This document shows, piece after piece, positions 9,411 to 19,061 of a stretch of DNA of 64,000 nt. The notes beneath the pieces were generated by a model. That model was not told the origin of the DNA, did no database searches, and saw nothing but the letters and a program-made list of their open reading frames with translations. Position 1 is the stretch's first letter. The number at the start of each line of letters is the position of its first letter. The stretch is from an uncultured Flavobacteriaceae bacterium. Its GTDB lineage: Bacteria > Bacteroidota > Bacteroidia > Flavobacteriales > Flavobacteriaceae. Where the stretch lies: the NCBI GenBank assembly GCA_947500575.1, contig CANMSI010000004.1, positions 408,778-472,777 on the forward strand. The letters are read 5' to 3'. The position numbers and the translations under genes were made by a program.

Positions 9411-11264
9411 TTGAATAATCTAAAAACCGATATCACTCCCTATTTGGTCAAACAGCTTCCGCAAGCAACCGCTTTCGTGGATGCGAAATTGAAGCTTGTA
9501 TTTGCCTCTGATAAGTGGTTAGCGCTTTTTGATTTTGCTGGTCAAAATGTCAATGGTAAATCTTTACATCAATTATTGGGTACTATTGATCATAAGCAAC
9601 AAAAAATATTGAAAAATTGCTTGCAAGGTACCCCGGGAAAAACCTATCATTTACAAGATTTAGATATTGACCATCAAGAAAGATGGACAGCTTGGGATCA
9701 TATTCCTTGGTATGATGACAAAGAAAATATCATTGGTGTAATTCTGCAGACTACAGATGTAACCAAAACTTTTACTCAGGAGCAGCAGTTAAAAAAACTT
9801 GAAGGACAATTAACTGATATATCTGAAATCTCCCAAGTGGGTCTTTGGGAATATTGCGCAGAAAAGCAATCTTTGTTTTGGTGCGATATTTCCAAGAAAA
9901 TACATGAAGTACCCAAAACATATAAACCTCAACTAGAATCCGCTATTAATTTTTACAAAGAGGGTTTTAGTAGAAACACCATATCAATGGTAGTTTATAA
10001 AGCAATGGAAAATGGCACGCCTTGGAGAGAAAAATTACAACTGATAACTAAAAAAGGAAATGAAAAATGGGTAATTGCAGCTGGTAAACCAATCTACAAG
10101 AATAACAAAATTATAGGTATTACTGGCACTTTGCAAGATATTGATGACCAAGTGGCTTCGGAAACCAAAACAAAAGAAAGTGAGCGCTTACTTAAAACGG
10201 TTATTCATAACCTCCCTCTGAATGTATTTATAAAGGATAGAGAGTCGAGAAAAATATTGGTAAATAAATCCGAGTACGAATTCCTTGGTTTTGATAACCC
10301 CCAATCTGTGCTAGGAAAAAGTGATTTTGCATTTTATGATAAGCAAACCGCCCAAGACTCTAGAGATGAGGAATTGCATATCATGAAGTCTTTAAAACCC
10401 ATGTTGAATAAAGAAGTAATCAACATAAAAAAAGATGGTACTTCTACCGCTTTACTCACTTCTAAAATCCCTTTGATGGGAGAAGATGGATCCATAAACG
10501 GCATTGTTGGATTCAGTTTGGATATTTCTGAAATGAAACAAAAGGAAGCGGAGTTAATGGAGCTTATTAACATCAACGCCTTGCAAAACAAAAAGCTTAT
10601 CAATTTTGCTCATATCGTTTCTCACAATTTACGCTCTCACACTTCCAATTTTTCAATGTTGCTCGACTTTCTAGTCAACGAAAGAGATGAAACCGAAAAA
10701 CACCGAATCGTTAACATGCTTATAGAAGCATCTGACAATCTATTAGAGACCTTAGAAAACCTAAATACCGTAATTGATATTAATCATAATGTAAACCTAG
10801 AAAAAGAACCAATCAAAATTAATGAGCGTATCGTTCATCTTGAAGAAGACCTATCTGGCTATCTTAAAAACAACAATGCTACCATCATTAATACCATTTC
10901 AGATGATATTCATGTCCTTGCTGTTGCCCCCTATTTAGACAATATTTTAGTCAACTTTATTACCAATTCCATCAAGTATAAAAAACCAGAAGAAGATCCT
11001 ATAATTACATTAGGTGCATCGAAAAATGGAAAGCACACCATTATTAGCATAGCGGACAATGGACTTGGAATTGACCTACAAAAATATGGAGATAAACTAT
11101 TTGGGATGTACAAGACATTTCATGACCGAACGGATGCGCGGGGTATTGGATTATACATTACCAAAAACCAAATGGAAGCTATGAATGGTAAAATTATTAC
11201 TTGCAGCGAAGTAGGAAAGGGAACTACTTTCAATCTTTACTTTGATGATACCATCAAATCTTGA
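9411..11264 (+). CDS. Triple-PAS sensor histidine kinase
   Basis: 617 residues starting at TTG; an ATG at 9406 is out of frame and closes at once. Without a signal peptide or membrane segment it is probably cytoplasmic. Three PAS-type regions: about 10-120, 140-250 (PAS_3-like, ending GITGTLQDIDDQ), and 262-375 (ending GIVGFSLDISEM). The phosphoacceptor block is INFAHIVSHNLRSHTSNF with H405, the VSHNLRS variant common in Bacteroidota. The ATPase domain has FITNSIKYK (N box), DNGLGIDL and ARGIGLYITK (G boxes). The receiver gene 33 bp downstream is its likely partner. The signal is unknown; PAS regions could bind haem, flavin or small ligands. Confidence 0.9.
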   Translation: MNNLKTDITPYLVKQLPQATAFVDAKLKLVFASDKWLALFDFAGQNVNGKSLHQLLGTIDHKQQKILKNCLQGTPGKTYHLQDLDIDHQERWTAWDHIPWYDDKENIIGVILQTTDVTKTFTQEQQLKKLEGQLTDISEISQVGLWEYCAEKQSLFWCDISKKIHEVPKTYKPQLESAINFYKEGFSRNTISMVVYKAMENGTPWREKLQLITKKGNEKWVIAAGKPIYKNNKIIGITGTLQDIDDQVASETKTKESERLLKTVIHNLPLNVFIKDRESRKILVNKSEYEFLGFDNPQSVLGKSDFAFYDKQTAQDSRDEELHIMKSLKPMLNKEVINIKKDGTSTALLTSKIPLMGEDGSINGIVGFSLDISEMKQKEAELMELININALQNKKLINFAHIVSHNLRSHTSNFSMLLDFLVNERDETEKHRIVNMLIEASDNLLETLENLNTVIDINHNVNLEKEPIKINERIVHLEEDLSGYLKNNNATIINTISDDIHVLAVAPYLDNILVNFITNSIKYKKPEEDPIITLGASKNGKHTIISIADNGLGIDLQKYGDKLFGMYKTFHDRTDARGIGLYITKNQMEAMNGKIITCSEVGKGTTFNLYFDDTIKS

Positions 11265-11297
11265 TGGATCTCTTAAATGAACACTTAAGCATATCAA

Positions 11298-11705
11298 ATG
11301 AGAAAAAATATTGACGCTATCTGCATTATTGATGATGATCCTATCACTATTTTTTGCATAAAAAAACTATTGAAGTTTGTAGTCAATTGCCCCGATATTA
11401 GTACGCATCTAAATGGGAAAATTGCTATTGATTACATTAACTCTTTGGTTGAAAGAAAAGAAGCCTTCCCCAAAGTAATTTTTCTAGATATTAATATGCC
11501 CGTTATGGATGGATGGCAATTTTTAGAAGAATTCATTGCCCTTCCCATAAAAGAAATTATTAAGATCAATATAATCACTTCCTCTATTGATCCTTTAGAT
11601 ATCGAAAAATTTGAACAATTTAAGAGAAGAACCAAACATAATATTCATTTTAGCCATAAACCTATTGGGAGAGAGGAAATAGAAGAAATCATAAATAGGA
11701 AATAG
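11298..11705 (+). CDS. Single-domain response regulator (receiver only)
   Basis: 135 residues, a CheY-like receiver without an output domain. The acidic pocket is IIDDDP (D12-D14), the phosphoacceptor is D64 in VIFLDINMPVMDGW, and the conserved lysine is in SHKPIG near the end. A characteristic insertion-like stretch (FKRRTKHNIHFSHK) sits before the lysine, as in many Bacteroidota receivers that pair with PAS kinases. It follows the PAS kinase gene at once on the same strand, so the two are very likely a two-component pair that acts by protein-protein contact or phosphorelay rather than by direct DNA binding. Confidence 0.92.
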   Translation: MRKNIDAICIIDDDPITIFCIKKLLKFVVNCPDISTHLNGKIAIDYINSLVERKEAFPKVIFLDINMPVMDGWQFLEEFIALPIKEIIKINIITSSIDPLDIEKFEQFKRRTKHNIHFSHKPIGREEIEEIINRK

Positions 11706-11750
11706 CACGGCATTATTTTTTACTTAATTTTGAAGTTAAAATATACGAAA

Positions 11751-13526
11751 GTGAAATATGTATTTGCCTTCCTAACGATCCTACTTCTTTTATCCTGTGA
11801 ATCAGAGACTGAAGATAAGATGGGTGATTTTCAAACGCATTTTGAACAGACCCAAGGAAAAGAAACAGCCACCTATTTGCAGGTGGTAGATTTCTATATC
11901 CAACTAGCAAAAGAGTTCCCGGAAATTAATCTTCAAACATTAGGTGAAACTGATAGTGGATTACCATTACATGTAGTTACTTTTAATACGGATGGTGATT
12001 TTAATTTCCAAAAAATTGGGCAAGATAAAACGGTGGTCCTCATAAACAACGGTATTCATCCTGGTGAAAGTGATGGAATTGATGCTACTATGCTTCTTTT
12101 TAGAGATCTAGCGCTAGAAAAAATACCTACTCCAAAAAATACCGTCATCGTTACAATTCCAATATACAATGTAGGCGGTTCCTTAAATCGAAATTCCACC
12201 ACAAGAGCCAATCAAAATGGACCTGAATCTTATGGATTTCGAGGCAATGCTCAAAATTATGACCTTAACCGAGACTTTATAAAAGCGGATACCAAAAACG
12301 CGCAAACTTTTGCTTCAATTTTTCATTTAGTCAAACCCGATATTTTTATTGACAACCATGTAAGTAATGGAGCGGACTACCAATACACCTTAACGCATCT
12401 TTTTACACAACACAACAAGCTTGGAGGTGCCTTGGGAACCTATTTGCATAAGGAAATGATGCCCGCATTGGAACGCTCATTAGCCGAAGATAATTGGGAT
12501 ATTACACCTTATGTAAATGTTTTTAATAGCGTACCCGAAAAAGGATTCTCTCAATTTATGGATTCTCCAAGATATTCTACTGGTTATACTACTTTATGGA
12601 ACACTCTGGGTATGATGGTAGAAACACATATGTTAAAGCCCTATAAACAGCGGGTAGAAGGCACTTATGCTTTGCTCAACAAAATGATTGTAATTGCTGA
12701 AAAAGACAGCAAGAAAATAAAGGAACTTAGGCTAAAAGTAGAGGAAACCATACCAAACATTGAAACATATCACCTAAACTGGGAAGTAGATACCACAAAA
12801 ACTTCTACTTTGCAATTCAAAGGGTATGAAGGTGAAGAGCTTCTTAGCGAAGTTACTGGTTTTCCAAGATTGAAATACAATAGAGAAAAGCCTTTCACAA
12901 AAGAGCTAACCTATAAAAATTATTTCATCCCAAAAGACACCATAGAAGTTCCTAAAGCTTATATTCTCAAAAAAGGGTGGAGTAGAATTATTCCTTTTTT
13001 AGAAAGAAATCAAATCCAATATGGCACCTTGGAAAAGGATACGGTTTTAAGAGTAGAATCCTATCGTATAAAGGAGTATAATACGGTAAAAAATGCTTAT
13101 GAAGGCCATTATTTACATTATGGTACGGAGATTACGAAGACCATGACTGAAGTTACTTTTACGAAAGGGGATTATTTAATACCCACCCACCAGCCTGGAA
13201 TTAGATATATTTTAGAAACTTTGGAACCCCAAGGACCAGATTCCTTTTTTAATTGGAACTTTTTTGATACTATTTTGCAACAAAAAGAAGGATTTTCGCC
13301 CTATGTATTCGAAGAAGTTGCTTTAAAACTGCTCCAGAAAGATGAGCCACTAAGAGAAAGGTTCCTTTTCAAAAAAAATACGGATGAAAATTTTGCTAGT
13401 AACTGGTATGCTCAATTAAATTGGGTGTATCAACACTCGGATCATTATGAACCAGCACATTTACAATATCCTGTATATCGAATCTTAAAAAACTCTGCTT
13501 TTACAGTGGAATCTCAAGTGGATTAA
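11751..13526 (+). CDS. M14 family zinc carboxypeptidase-like lipoprotein
   Basis: Started here at GTG (VKYVFAFLTILLLLSCESE), which gives a clean lipoprotein signal with lipobox LLSC. An in-frame TTG seven codons earlier is possible but lengthens the n-region for no reason. The M14 zinc ligands are visible: HPGES (H103, E106) and NH (H203) in FIDNHVSNGADYQY. The substrate-binding NR pair is in YDLNRDF, and the catalytic glutamate is probably E291 in MMVETHMLK. The C-terminal ~270 residues form an extra domain that is common in Bacteroidota homologues. Likely exported and anchored, cutting C-terminal residues from peptides. Its end overlaps the convergent NUDIX gene by 4 bp. Confidence 0.88.
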   Translation: MKYVFAFLTILLLLSCESETEDKMGDFQTHFEQTQGKETATYLQVVDFYIQLAKEFPEINLQTLGETDSGLPLHVVTFNTDGDFNFQKIGQDKTVVLINNGIHPGESDGIDATMLLFRDLALEKIPTPKNTVIVTIPIYNVGGSLNRNSTTRANQNGPESYGFRGNAQNYDLNRDFIKADTKNAQTFASIFHLVKPDIFIDNHVSNGADYQYTLTHLFTQHNKLGGALGTYLHKEMMPALERSLAEDNWDITPYVNVFNSVPEKGFSQFMDSPRYSTGYTTLWNTLGMMVETHMLKPYKQRVEGTYALLNKMIVIAEKDSKKIKELRLKVEETIPNIETYHLNWEVDTTKTSTLQFKGYEGEELLSEVTGFPRLKYNREKPFTKELTYKNYFIPKDTIEVPKAYILKKGWSRIIPFLERNQIQYGTLEKDTVLRVESYRIKEYNTVKNAYEGHYLHYGTEITKTMTEVTFTKGDYLIPTHQPGIRYILETLEPQGPDSFFNWNFFDTILQQKEGFSPYVFEEVALKLLQKDEPLRERFLFKKNTDENFASNWYAQLNWVYQHSDHYEPAHLQYPVYRILKNSAFTVESQVD

Positions 13527-14110
13527 TCTCCAAAGAGTATTTTAATATTGGTGTATGAATTTTCCAGTGCTTTTTGGATTTTCTTAGGACCTTTCCATTT
13601 CACTTTTTCAATACCCTCACTCTTTTGACCTAGGAGTTCACCAGTGTATGAAGTCTTCATTGCAAACCAATGTACTTCTTTTAATTTGTAAACACCATTT
13701 CGTTTAAATATGTGATACGTAGTCTTTAAAAAGTTTTCTATTTTTAATCCTTTCACTCCTGTCTCTTCTTCAACTTCCCGAATAGCAGCTTGTTTAATAG
13801 TTTCCCCTTTATCTACTTTTCCTTTGGGCAAATCCCACTTATCATTCCGATAAATAAAAAGTACTTTTCCTTTTTTATTTGTGACCACCCCCCCAGCAGC
13901 AACTACCAAAGGTATTTTCTTTGTAAACTTTCTAAGAATTTCTTCGTGGTTAGGGTGATAAATAAAAGCTTCGGAGAGTTTCTTTTTGGACAAAGCGGTA
14001 ATTGCTTCACCAATTGCTTCTTCATTCAACAAAAAATATTTGCCGTTAGCGGTTTCCGAGAGTTTATTTGTTAAAATCAAAGGCGATTCATTAACAAAAA
14101 CTTTATACAT
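13523..14110 (-). CDS. NUDIX hydrolase with N-terminal extension
   Basis: 195 residues from ATG 14110 (MYKVFVNESPLILTNK), a start shared with flavobacterial relatives as I recall them; a longer in-frame start nine codons upstream would run into pyrE. The Nudix box fits GX5EX7REUXEEXGU exactly in GKVDKGETIKQAAIREVEEE followed by TGV. The N-terminal ~75 residues are a separate small domain. Nudix enzymes cleave nucleoside diphosphates linked to another group; the substrate here is unknown. The gene is back to back with pyrE with only 7 bp between the start codons. Confidence 0.9.
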   Translation of the reverse strand: MYKVFVNESPLILTNKLSETANGKYFLLNEEAIGEAITALSKKKLSEAFIYHPNHEEILRKFTKKIPLVVAAGGVVTNKKGKVLFIYRNDKWDLPKGKVDKGETIKQAAIREVEEETGVKGLKIENFLKTTYHIFKRNGVYKLKEVHWFAMKTSYTGELLGQKSEGIEKVKWKGPKKIQKALENSYTNIKILFGD

Positions 14111-14113
14111 TTG
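14106..14113 (+). promoter_or_regulatory. Possible -7 element of pyrE inside the NUDIX start
   Basis: TACATTTG matches TAnnTTTG on the plus strand and ends 4 bp before the pyrE ATG. It overlaps the first codon of the divergent NUDIX gene. If used, transcription would begin at or next to the pyrE start codon, giving a leaderless message. No good -33 element was found. Confidence 0.35.
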
Positions 14114-14117
14114 CGTC

Positions 14118-14756
14118 ATGGTTTTAGACAAAGACACCGCTAAAAAAGTAGCAGAACTTCTATTACAAATTAATGCAATTAAGTTGAAACCAGAAAATCC
14201 ATTTACATGGGCTTCTGGTTGGAAATCTCCAATCTATTGTGATAATAGGATTATCCTTTCCTATCCAGTAATAAGAAACCATATCAGACAAGAAATGGCA
14301 AAACAAGTGGAAGCTCTTTATGGGAAACCAGATGTAATTGCTGGGGTGGCAACAGGAGCTATCGGTATTGGTATGTTAGTTGCTGAAGAATTAGGCCTCC
14401 CATTTGTGTACGTGCGCCCTGAAGCTAAATCGCACGGAAGACAAAACCAGATTGAAGGATATTTAGAACCCAATCAAAACGTAGTAGTAATAGAAGACTT
14501 AATTAGTACCGGTAAAAGTAGTTTAAACGCTGTTACAGCGCTGCGTGAAGGCGGAGCCAACATTAAGGGAATGGTGGCCATTTTTACCTATGGCTTTGAT
14601 GTAGCTGCAGCTAATTTTAAGGAAGCAAATATAGAGCTTCATACGCTAAGCGATTATGATCATTTAGTAGAGCAAGCGTCTGAAACCAATTATATTATAG
14701 AAGAACAATTAAATACCTTAATGGATTGGAAAAAAGATCCAAGCCAATGGAAATAA
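14118..14756 (+). CDS. pyrE: Orotate phosphoribosyltransferase
   Basis: Converts orotate and PRPP to orotidine 5'-phosphate in pyrimidine synthesis. 212 residues from ATG 14118 (MVLDKDTAKKVAELLLQ); the frame is open further upstream, but that part is the antisense of the NUDIX gene. Family motifs: NPFTWASGWKSPIYCDNR near the N-terminus, the catalytic loop RPEAKSHGRQNQIEG, and the PRPP-binding motif VVVIEDLISTGKSSLNA. Soluble. The SRPBCC gene follows 7 bp downstream and is probably in the same transcript. Confidence 0.96.
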   Translation: MVLDKDTAKKVAELLLQINAIKLKPENPFTWASGWKSPIYCDNRIILSYPVIRNHIRQEMAKQVEALYGKPDVIAGVATGAIGIGMLVAEELGLPFVYVRPEAKSHGRQNQIEGYLEPNQNVVVIEDLISTGKSSLNAVTALREGGANIKGMVAIFTYGFDVAAANFKEANIELHTLSDYDHLVEQASETNYIIEEQLNTLMDWKKDPSQWK

Positions 14757-14763
14757 CAATCGT

Positions 14764-15156
14764 ATGCATATAGAATCTCCTAAAAAAATAGTTGCAAAAA
14801 GTAGCAAAGAAGTTTTTGAATTTCTAATTGATTTTAAAAATTTTGAAACGCTCATGCCCGAAAACACAAGCAAGTTTGAGGTGATTAATGAAGATCGTTT
14901 TCTTTTTGCCCTAAAAGGAATGCCAGAAATTGTATTGCAACGAAAAGACCAGAATCCGTATGACAAAGTTGTGCTAGGAGCCGCTAGTGATAAGCTTCCC
15001 TTTACGCTTACTGCAAATATTGTTGCCGTTGAAGAACATAAAAGTGAAGTTGTTTTGAGTTTCGAAGGTGAGTTTAATGCGATGATGGCAATGATGATAA
15101 AAGCTCCAATTACTAATTTTATAGGCACCTTATCAGACAATCTTAGCAAGCAATAG
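14764..15156 (+). CDS. SRPBCC-fold (START-like) small protein
   Basis: 130 residues with the ordering of a single SRPBCC domain: an N-terminal strand HIESPKKIVAKSSKEVFEFL, then FKNFETLMPENTSKFEVI, and a long C-terminal helix MMAMMIKAPITNFIGTLSDNLSKQ. Such domains bind hydrophobic ligands; no ligand can be named. No signal peptide. It follows pyrE closely, an arrangement that recurs in flavobacteria, but no pyrimidine role is established. It ends 1 bp from the convergent birA gene. Confidence 0.8.
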   Translation: MHIESPKKIVAKSSKEVFEFLIDFKNFETLMPENTSKFEVINEDRFLFALKGMPEIVLQRKDQNPYDKVVLGAASDKLPFTLTANIVAVEEHKSEVVLSFEGEFNAMMAMMIKAPITNFIGTLSDNLSKQ

Positions 15157-15157
15157 G

Positions 15158-15886
15158 TTAATACAATAGTTTTATTTCCTTTAAATCAAATTCTTTAAAG
15201 ACCGCATCTTCCAATTCGATACGTAGCTTTCCTTGCGGAGATATTCCTCTTATAAATCCCATGAATAAAGTTTCATTTTGCTGAAAAGTAGAAGGCTTGT
15301 CTTTTCTAAACAGTACTTTTTCATATTCATTTTGCTTCTCCAAATAGCTCACTTCATTTAGGGAAGTAAATTCTTTTTTTATTTGTTCTAGAATGGCTTG
15401 AAGCAATTCTTCAAGATGAAAGGTGGTCCCAACTAAGCTTTTTAAAGAAGAAACTTTTGACAATGTTGGGAACTTAATTTGGTTGACATTAAGACCAATA
15501 CCAATAATACACGTTTGTATTTGATGACCCGCTAGTATATTTTCAATTAGAATACCACAAATTTTATGAGTACCTGACAGAATGTCGTTAGGCCATTTAA
15601 CATGTAAATCAGGAATATGTAATTGTTTTAAAGTGCGATAAATTGCCAATGAAACACAAATATTTAACATAAAAGCATTCTTAACGGGCAATTCCTTCCA
15701 TTTTTTCAATACACTAAAAGTGAGGTTTTTACCCATCTCTGACTCCCAAATAGTTCCCATCTGCCCTCTTCCTTTCAACTGTTTTTTAGCCACAACCACT
15801 GTATAGTCAGTTAATGAAGTAGAAAGTACTAAACCCTTTAGATATTCGTTAGTAGAATCCGTGGCATTAAGTTTGATCATTTGCAT
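15158..15886 (-). CDS. birA: Biotin--[acetyl-CoA-carboxylase] ligase
   Basis: Attaches biotin to carrier-domain lysines via biotinyl-AMP. 242 residues, so this is the short form without the N-terminal DNA-binding domain of E. coli BirA; it should not act as a repressor. Signatures: KGRGQMGTIWESEMGKN (the GRGRxG-type biotin/AMP loop), VKWPNDILSGTHKICGILIE, and IIGIGLNVNQ. The pyruvate carboxylase in this window is a likely substrate. Divergent from rsfS with ~93 bp between them. Confidence 0.94.
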   Translation of the reverse strand: MQMIKLNATDSTNEYLKGLVLSTSLTDYTVVVAKKQLKGRGQMGTIWESEMGKNLTFSVLKKWKELPVKNAFMLNICVSLAIYRTLKQLHIPDLHVKWPNDILSGTHKICGILIENILAGHQIQTCIIGIGLNVNQIKFPTLSKVSSLKSLVGTTFHLEELLQAILEQIKKEFTSLNEVSYLEKQNEYEKVLFRKDKPSTFQQNETLFMGFIRGISPQGKLRIELEDAVFKEFDLKEIKLLY

Positions 15887-15952
15887 ATGATAGTTATTAT
15901 TAGGAAGTGCAATCTTATGTTAAAAACAGTAGCTAAGAAAACAAAAAAATAA

Positions 15953-15960
15953 TAACTTTG
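15953..15960 (+). promoter_or_regulatory. Likely -7 element of the rsfS-ftsH operon
   Basis: TAACTTTG, an exact TAnnTTTG match, lies 19 bp before the rsfS ATG in the birA/rsfS divergent gap. No clear TTG at -33. Confidence 0.45.
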
Positions 15961-15979
15961 TATAAACTAAAATTTTTGA

Positions 15980-16357
15980 ATGCAAAAAGGAAAAGCTAGC
16001 GCAGATGAGTTGATTGCTTTAATTTTAAATGGAATAGAAGAAGTTAAAGGACACGATATAAATTTACTAGACCTAAGAGAAATCGAAAACACCGTTTGCG
16101 ACTACTTTATAATTTGCAATGGTACTTCCAATACGCATGTAAATGCAATAGTTAGTTCAATCCAAAAAACAGTTAGTAAAGCTATTAAAGATAAACCTTG
16201 GCATATTGAAGGTTCTGAAAATGCCGAATGGGTTTTACTAGATTACGTAAATGTAGTAACTCATGTCTTCCAAAAACATATTAGAGAATTCTATGATATA
16301 GAAGGTCTTTGGGGAGATGCCAAAGTAACAATTGTTGAAAATAGCTTGAATCAGTAA
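15980..16357 (+). CDS. rsfS: Ribosome silencing factor
   Basis: Iojap/DUF143 family, 125 residues. Binds ribosomal protein L14 and blocks joining of the ribosomal subunits when nutrients are short. The conserved core is visible: GHDINLLDLREIENTVCDYFIICNG, then the SNTHVNAIV helix, KPWHIEGSENAEWVLLDYVNVVTHVF, and REFYDIEGLWGDA at the end. First gene of a co-directional run (ftsH starts 9 bp after its stop). Confidence 0.95.
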   Translation: MQKGKASADELIALILNGIEEVKGHDINLLDLREIENTVCDYFIICNGTSNTHVNAIVSSIQKTVSKAIKDKPWHIEGSENAEWVLLDYVNVVTHVFQKHIREFYDIEGLWGDAKVTIVENSLNQ

Positions 16358-16366
16358 AAAAAAATA

Positions 16367-18379
16367 ATGGCAAAAGATAATAATACAAGTCCCAAAAAAC
16401 CAAGATTTAGCTCATGGTGGATCTATGGTATAGTAGCTATACTATTGATTGGTTATCAAATATTTGGAAGTGGAAATTTATCCAATACTAGTAAAACAAC
16501 TACTTCTGAATTAAAAGAATACCTTCGCAATGGAGATATTCAGGAAATTGTAATCATCACAAATAAATTACAAGCCAAGGTTTTTCTAACAGATGAAGCC
16601 AAGAGCAAAGACGTTCATAAAGATGTAGCAAAACCATCTATCAACTTCAGCCCCAGTAAGACACCTCAATATGTACTAGATTATGGAGATCTTCAAAATT
16701 TTGAGAACGACATCAATAATATTAAAAAAGAGAACAACCTAGAAACCATTGTTGATTATGACAAGGAATCTAATGTTTTAGGAGAGTTATTATTGAGCTT
16801 GCTCCCTTTTGTCCTGATCATTGGAATTTGGATTTACCTCATGAGACGCATGTCAAGCGGCGGCGGCGGCGGTGCTGGCGGACAAATTTTCAATATTGGA
16901 AAATCGAAAGCTAAACTTTTTGACGAGAAAACAGATACTAGAACTTCTTTTAAGGATGTAGCAGGACTTGAAGGTGCAAAGGAAGAGGTTGAAGAAATTG
17001 TTGAATTTCTAAGAAACCCTGATAAGTATACCTCTTTAGGGGGGAAAATACCAAAAGGAGCGCTTCTTGTAGGACCTCCAGGAACTGGTAAGACGCTATT
17101 AGCAAAGGCAGTAGCAGGAGAAGCTAAAGTTCCTTTCTTTTCGCTATCTGGTTCTGATTTTGTAGAAATGTTTGTTGGTGTAGGCGCTTCTAGAGTGCGT
17201 GATCTTTTTAAACAAGCCAAGGATAAATCACCCGCAATTATCTTTATAGATGAAATTGATGCCATTGGTAGAGCCAGGGGTAAAAATAACTTTACAGGCT
17301 CTAATGATGAACGTGAAAATACGCTGAATCAGTTATTAACAGAAATGGATGGTTTTGGAACCAATACGAATGTTATTGTTTTGGCTGCTACCAACCGTGC
17401 AGATGTATTAGATAAAGCATTAATGCGAGCCGGGAGATTTGACCGTCAAATTTATGTTGATCTTCCAGATATTAGAGAACGTAAGGAAATATTTGAAGTA
17501 CACCTAAGACCTATCAAAACTGCTGAAACGCTGGACTTAGATTTCTTAGCAAGACAAACACCTGGATTCTCTGGTGCTGATATTGCTAATGTATGTAATG
17601 AAGCAGCTTTAATTGCCGCTAGAAAAGAGAAAAAGGCCGTTACAAAACAAGACTTCTTGGATGCTGTTGATCGAATTGTAGGTGGATTAGAAAAGAAGAA
17701 TAAAATTATTACACCCGGAGAAAAGGAAACAATTGCTTTCCACGAAGCGGGTCATGCAACCGTAAGTTGGATGTTAGAGCATGCCGCACCCCTTGTAAAA
17801 GTTACAATTGTTCCTAGAGGACAATCTTTAGGTGCTGCTTGGTACCTGCCAGAAGAACGCCTTATAGTGCGTCCAGAACAAATGAAAGATGAGATGTGTG
17901 CCACGCTGGGAGGAAGAGCTGCTGAAAAGGTTATTTTTAATAAAATTTCTACTGGAGCCTTAAGCGATCTAGAAAAGGTAACCAAACAAGCCCGAGCTAT
18001 GGTAACGGTTTATGGTCTGAACGATGAAATAGGAAATCTTACTTATTACGATTCTTCTGGACAAAATGACTATGGCTTTTCTAAGCCCTACAGTGAAGAG
18101 ACCGCTCGTAAAATAGATGTGGAAATTTCTAAACTAATAGAAGAACAATATGCAAGAGCAGTTGCGCTTTTAGATCAACACCGAGACAAACTTACCGAAT
18201 TAGCGGAGCGTTTATTAGACAAAGAGGTTATTTTCAAAGACGATTTAGAAAAAATCTTCGGAAAAAGACCCTTTGCAAAAGAAGGAGAAGAAGAATTAGA
18301 GCAGAGGAAAGCAGAAACTTCTGAAGATGCTGTTGTAACAGACGAGGCACCTTCGATATCTGATGAAGAAAATAAATAG
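16367..18379 (+). CDS. ftsH: ATP-dependent zinc metalloprotease FtsH
   Basis: 670 residues. Membrane-anchored AAA+ protease that degrades misfolded membrane proteins and some regulatory proteins. Two membrane segments flank the periplasmic part (about 17-33 and 145-163). A glycine run follows ([10 protein letters not shown]). Walker A is GPPGTGKT at 236-243, Walker B is [11 protein letters not shown], and the second region of homology has [20 protein letters not shown]. The zinc site HEAGH is at 459-463. The tail is acidic and low-complexity ([20 protein letters not shown]). It lies inside the rsfS-to-ACBP run that also holds phospholipid genes, which suits a protease controlling membrane composition, although that link here is inferred. 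Confidence 0.97.
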   Translation: MAKDNNTSPKKPRFSSWWIYGIVAILLIGYQIFGSGNLSNTSKTTTSELKEYLRNGDIQEIVIITNKLQAKVFLTDEAKSKDVHKDVAKPSINFSPSKTPQYVLDYGDLQNFENDINNIKKENNLETIVDYDKESNVLGELLLSLLPFVLIIGIWIYLMRRMSSGGGGGAGGQIFNIGKSKAKLFDEKTDTRTSFKDVAGLEGAKEEVEEIVEFLRNPDKYTSLGGKIPKGALLVGPPGTGKTLLAKAVAGEAKVPFFSLSGSDFVEMFVGVGASRVRDLFKQAKDKSPAIIFIDEIDAIGRARGKNNFTGSNDERENTLNQLLTEMDGFGTNTNVIVLAATNRADVLDKALMRAGRFDRQIYVDLPDIRERKEIFEVHLRPIKTAETLDLDFLARQTPGFSGADIANVCNEAALIAARKEKKAVTKQDFLDAVDRIVGGLEKKNKIITPGEKETIAFHEAGHATVSWMLEHAAPLVKVTIVPRGQSLGAAWYLPEERLIVRPEQMKDEMCATLGGRAAEKVIFNKISTGALSDLEKVTKQARAMVTVYGLNDEIGNLTYYDSSGQNDYGFSKPYSEETARKIDVEISKLIEEQYARAVALLDQHRDKLTELAERLLDKEVIFKDDLEKIFGKRPFAKEGEEELEQRKAETSEDAVVTDEAPSISDEENK

Positions 18380-18441
18380 CAACTTCGAGCGTTCTTTTAA
18401 ATAACTAAAAGGAGTAATAACAGAAGCATATGTAATTAAGA

Positions 18442-19053
18442 ATGGGGCTGTTTGATATACTATTTGGGGGAGGTAAGAAAAAAGTTTCCAAAGAGACTGC
18501 GGAAACTAGAGGTGTTCATATGCCCGACTTAAACATTCCCGTGGATGAAAAATTTACCATTCATTTTAAGAAAAATGGTGGTAAGTTCCTATACTGTGAT
18601 TCCTTTTCAGAAATTTCAGATGCCTTAAAAAACATTGTTAATGAGAATGCCTGGCAAGAAGAGCAATTCTTTTCAATGAATCCAAAACTCGAGGAAAAAT
18701 TTTCGAAAGAAAGTATTCGTTTTACAGACAAAACTAAAGAAAGCGAGGTATTTTTTACTACCTGTGAACACCTAGTTGCCCAAAACGGTTCTATTTTAGT
18801 TTGCTCCAATCAATTAAAAGAAAAAAAACTAAATGAATTACCCGAAAATTTAATCGTTTTTGCTACTACAAGTCAATTAGTGGAATCTATTGGAGAAGGA
18901 TTAAAAATTATTAAAAAGAGGTATAAAAACAGTATTCCCGCAAATATTACCACCATAAAACATTTTCAATCAGACACTGAAAAAAAAGATGACTTCCTTT
19001 CCTATGGAAGTAGCTCAAAAAATTTATATCTTTTACTTCTGGAAGACCTCTAA
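18442..19053 (+). CDS. LUD (LutC/YkgG-like) domain protein
   Basis: 203 residues. The C-terminal two-thirds fit the LUD domain of LutB/LutC proteins: an oxyanion-pocket-like segment ILVCSNQLKEKKLNELPENLIVFATTSQLVESIGEGL and the late LYLLLLEDL. In lactate oxidation LutC works with LutA and LutB, but neither is present here, and orphan LUD proteins next to ftsH are common in flavobacteria. The N-terminus MGLFDILFGGGKKK looks like a flexible lead. Biochemical role unknown. Confidence 0.8.
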   Translation: MGLFDILFGGGKKKVSKETAETRGVHMPDLNIPVDEKFTIHFKKNGGKFLYCDSFSEISDALKNIVNENAWQEEQFFSMNPKLEEKFSKESIRFTDKTKESEVFFTTCEHLVAQNGSILVCSNQLKEKKLNELPENLIVFATTSQLVESIGEGLKIIKKRYKNSIPANITTIKHFQSDTEKKDDFLSYGSSSKNLYLLLLEDL

Positions 19054-19061
19054 AAAATAAA

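Noticed and set aside
13986-14117. Longer pyrE start upstream of 14118
   Set aside because: The extra 44 codons are the reverse of the NUDIX N-terminus and have no counterpart in orotate phosphoribosyltransferases.
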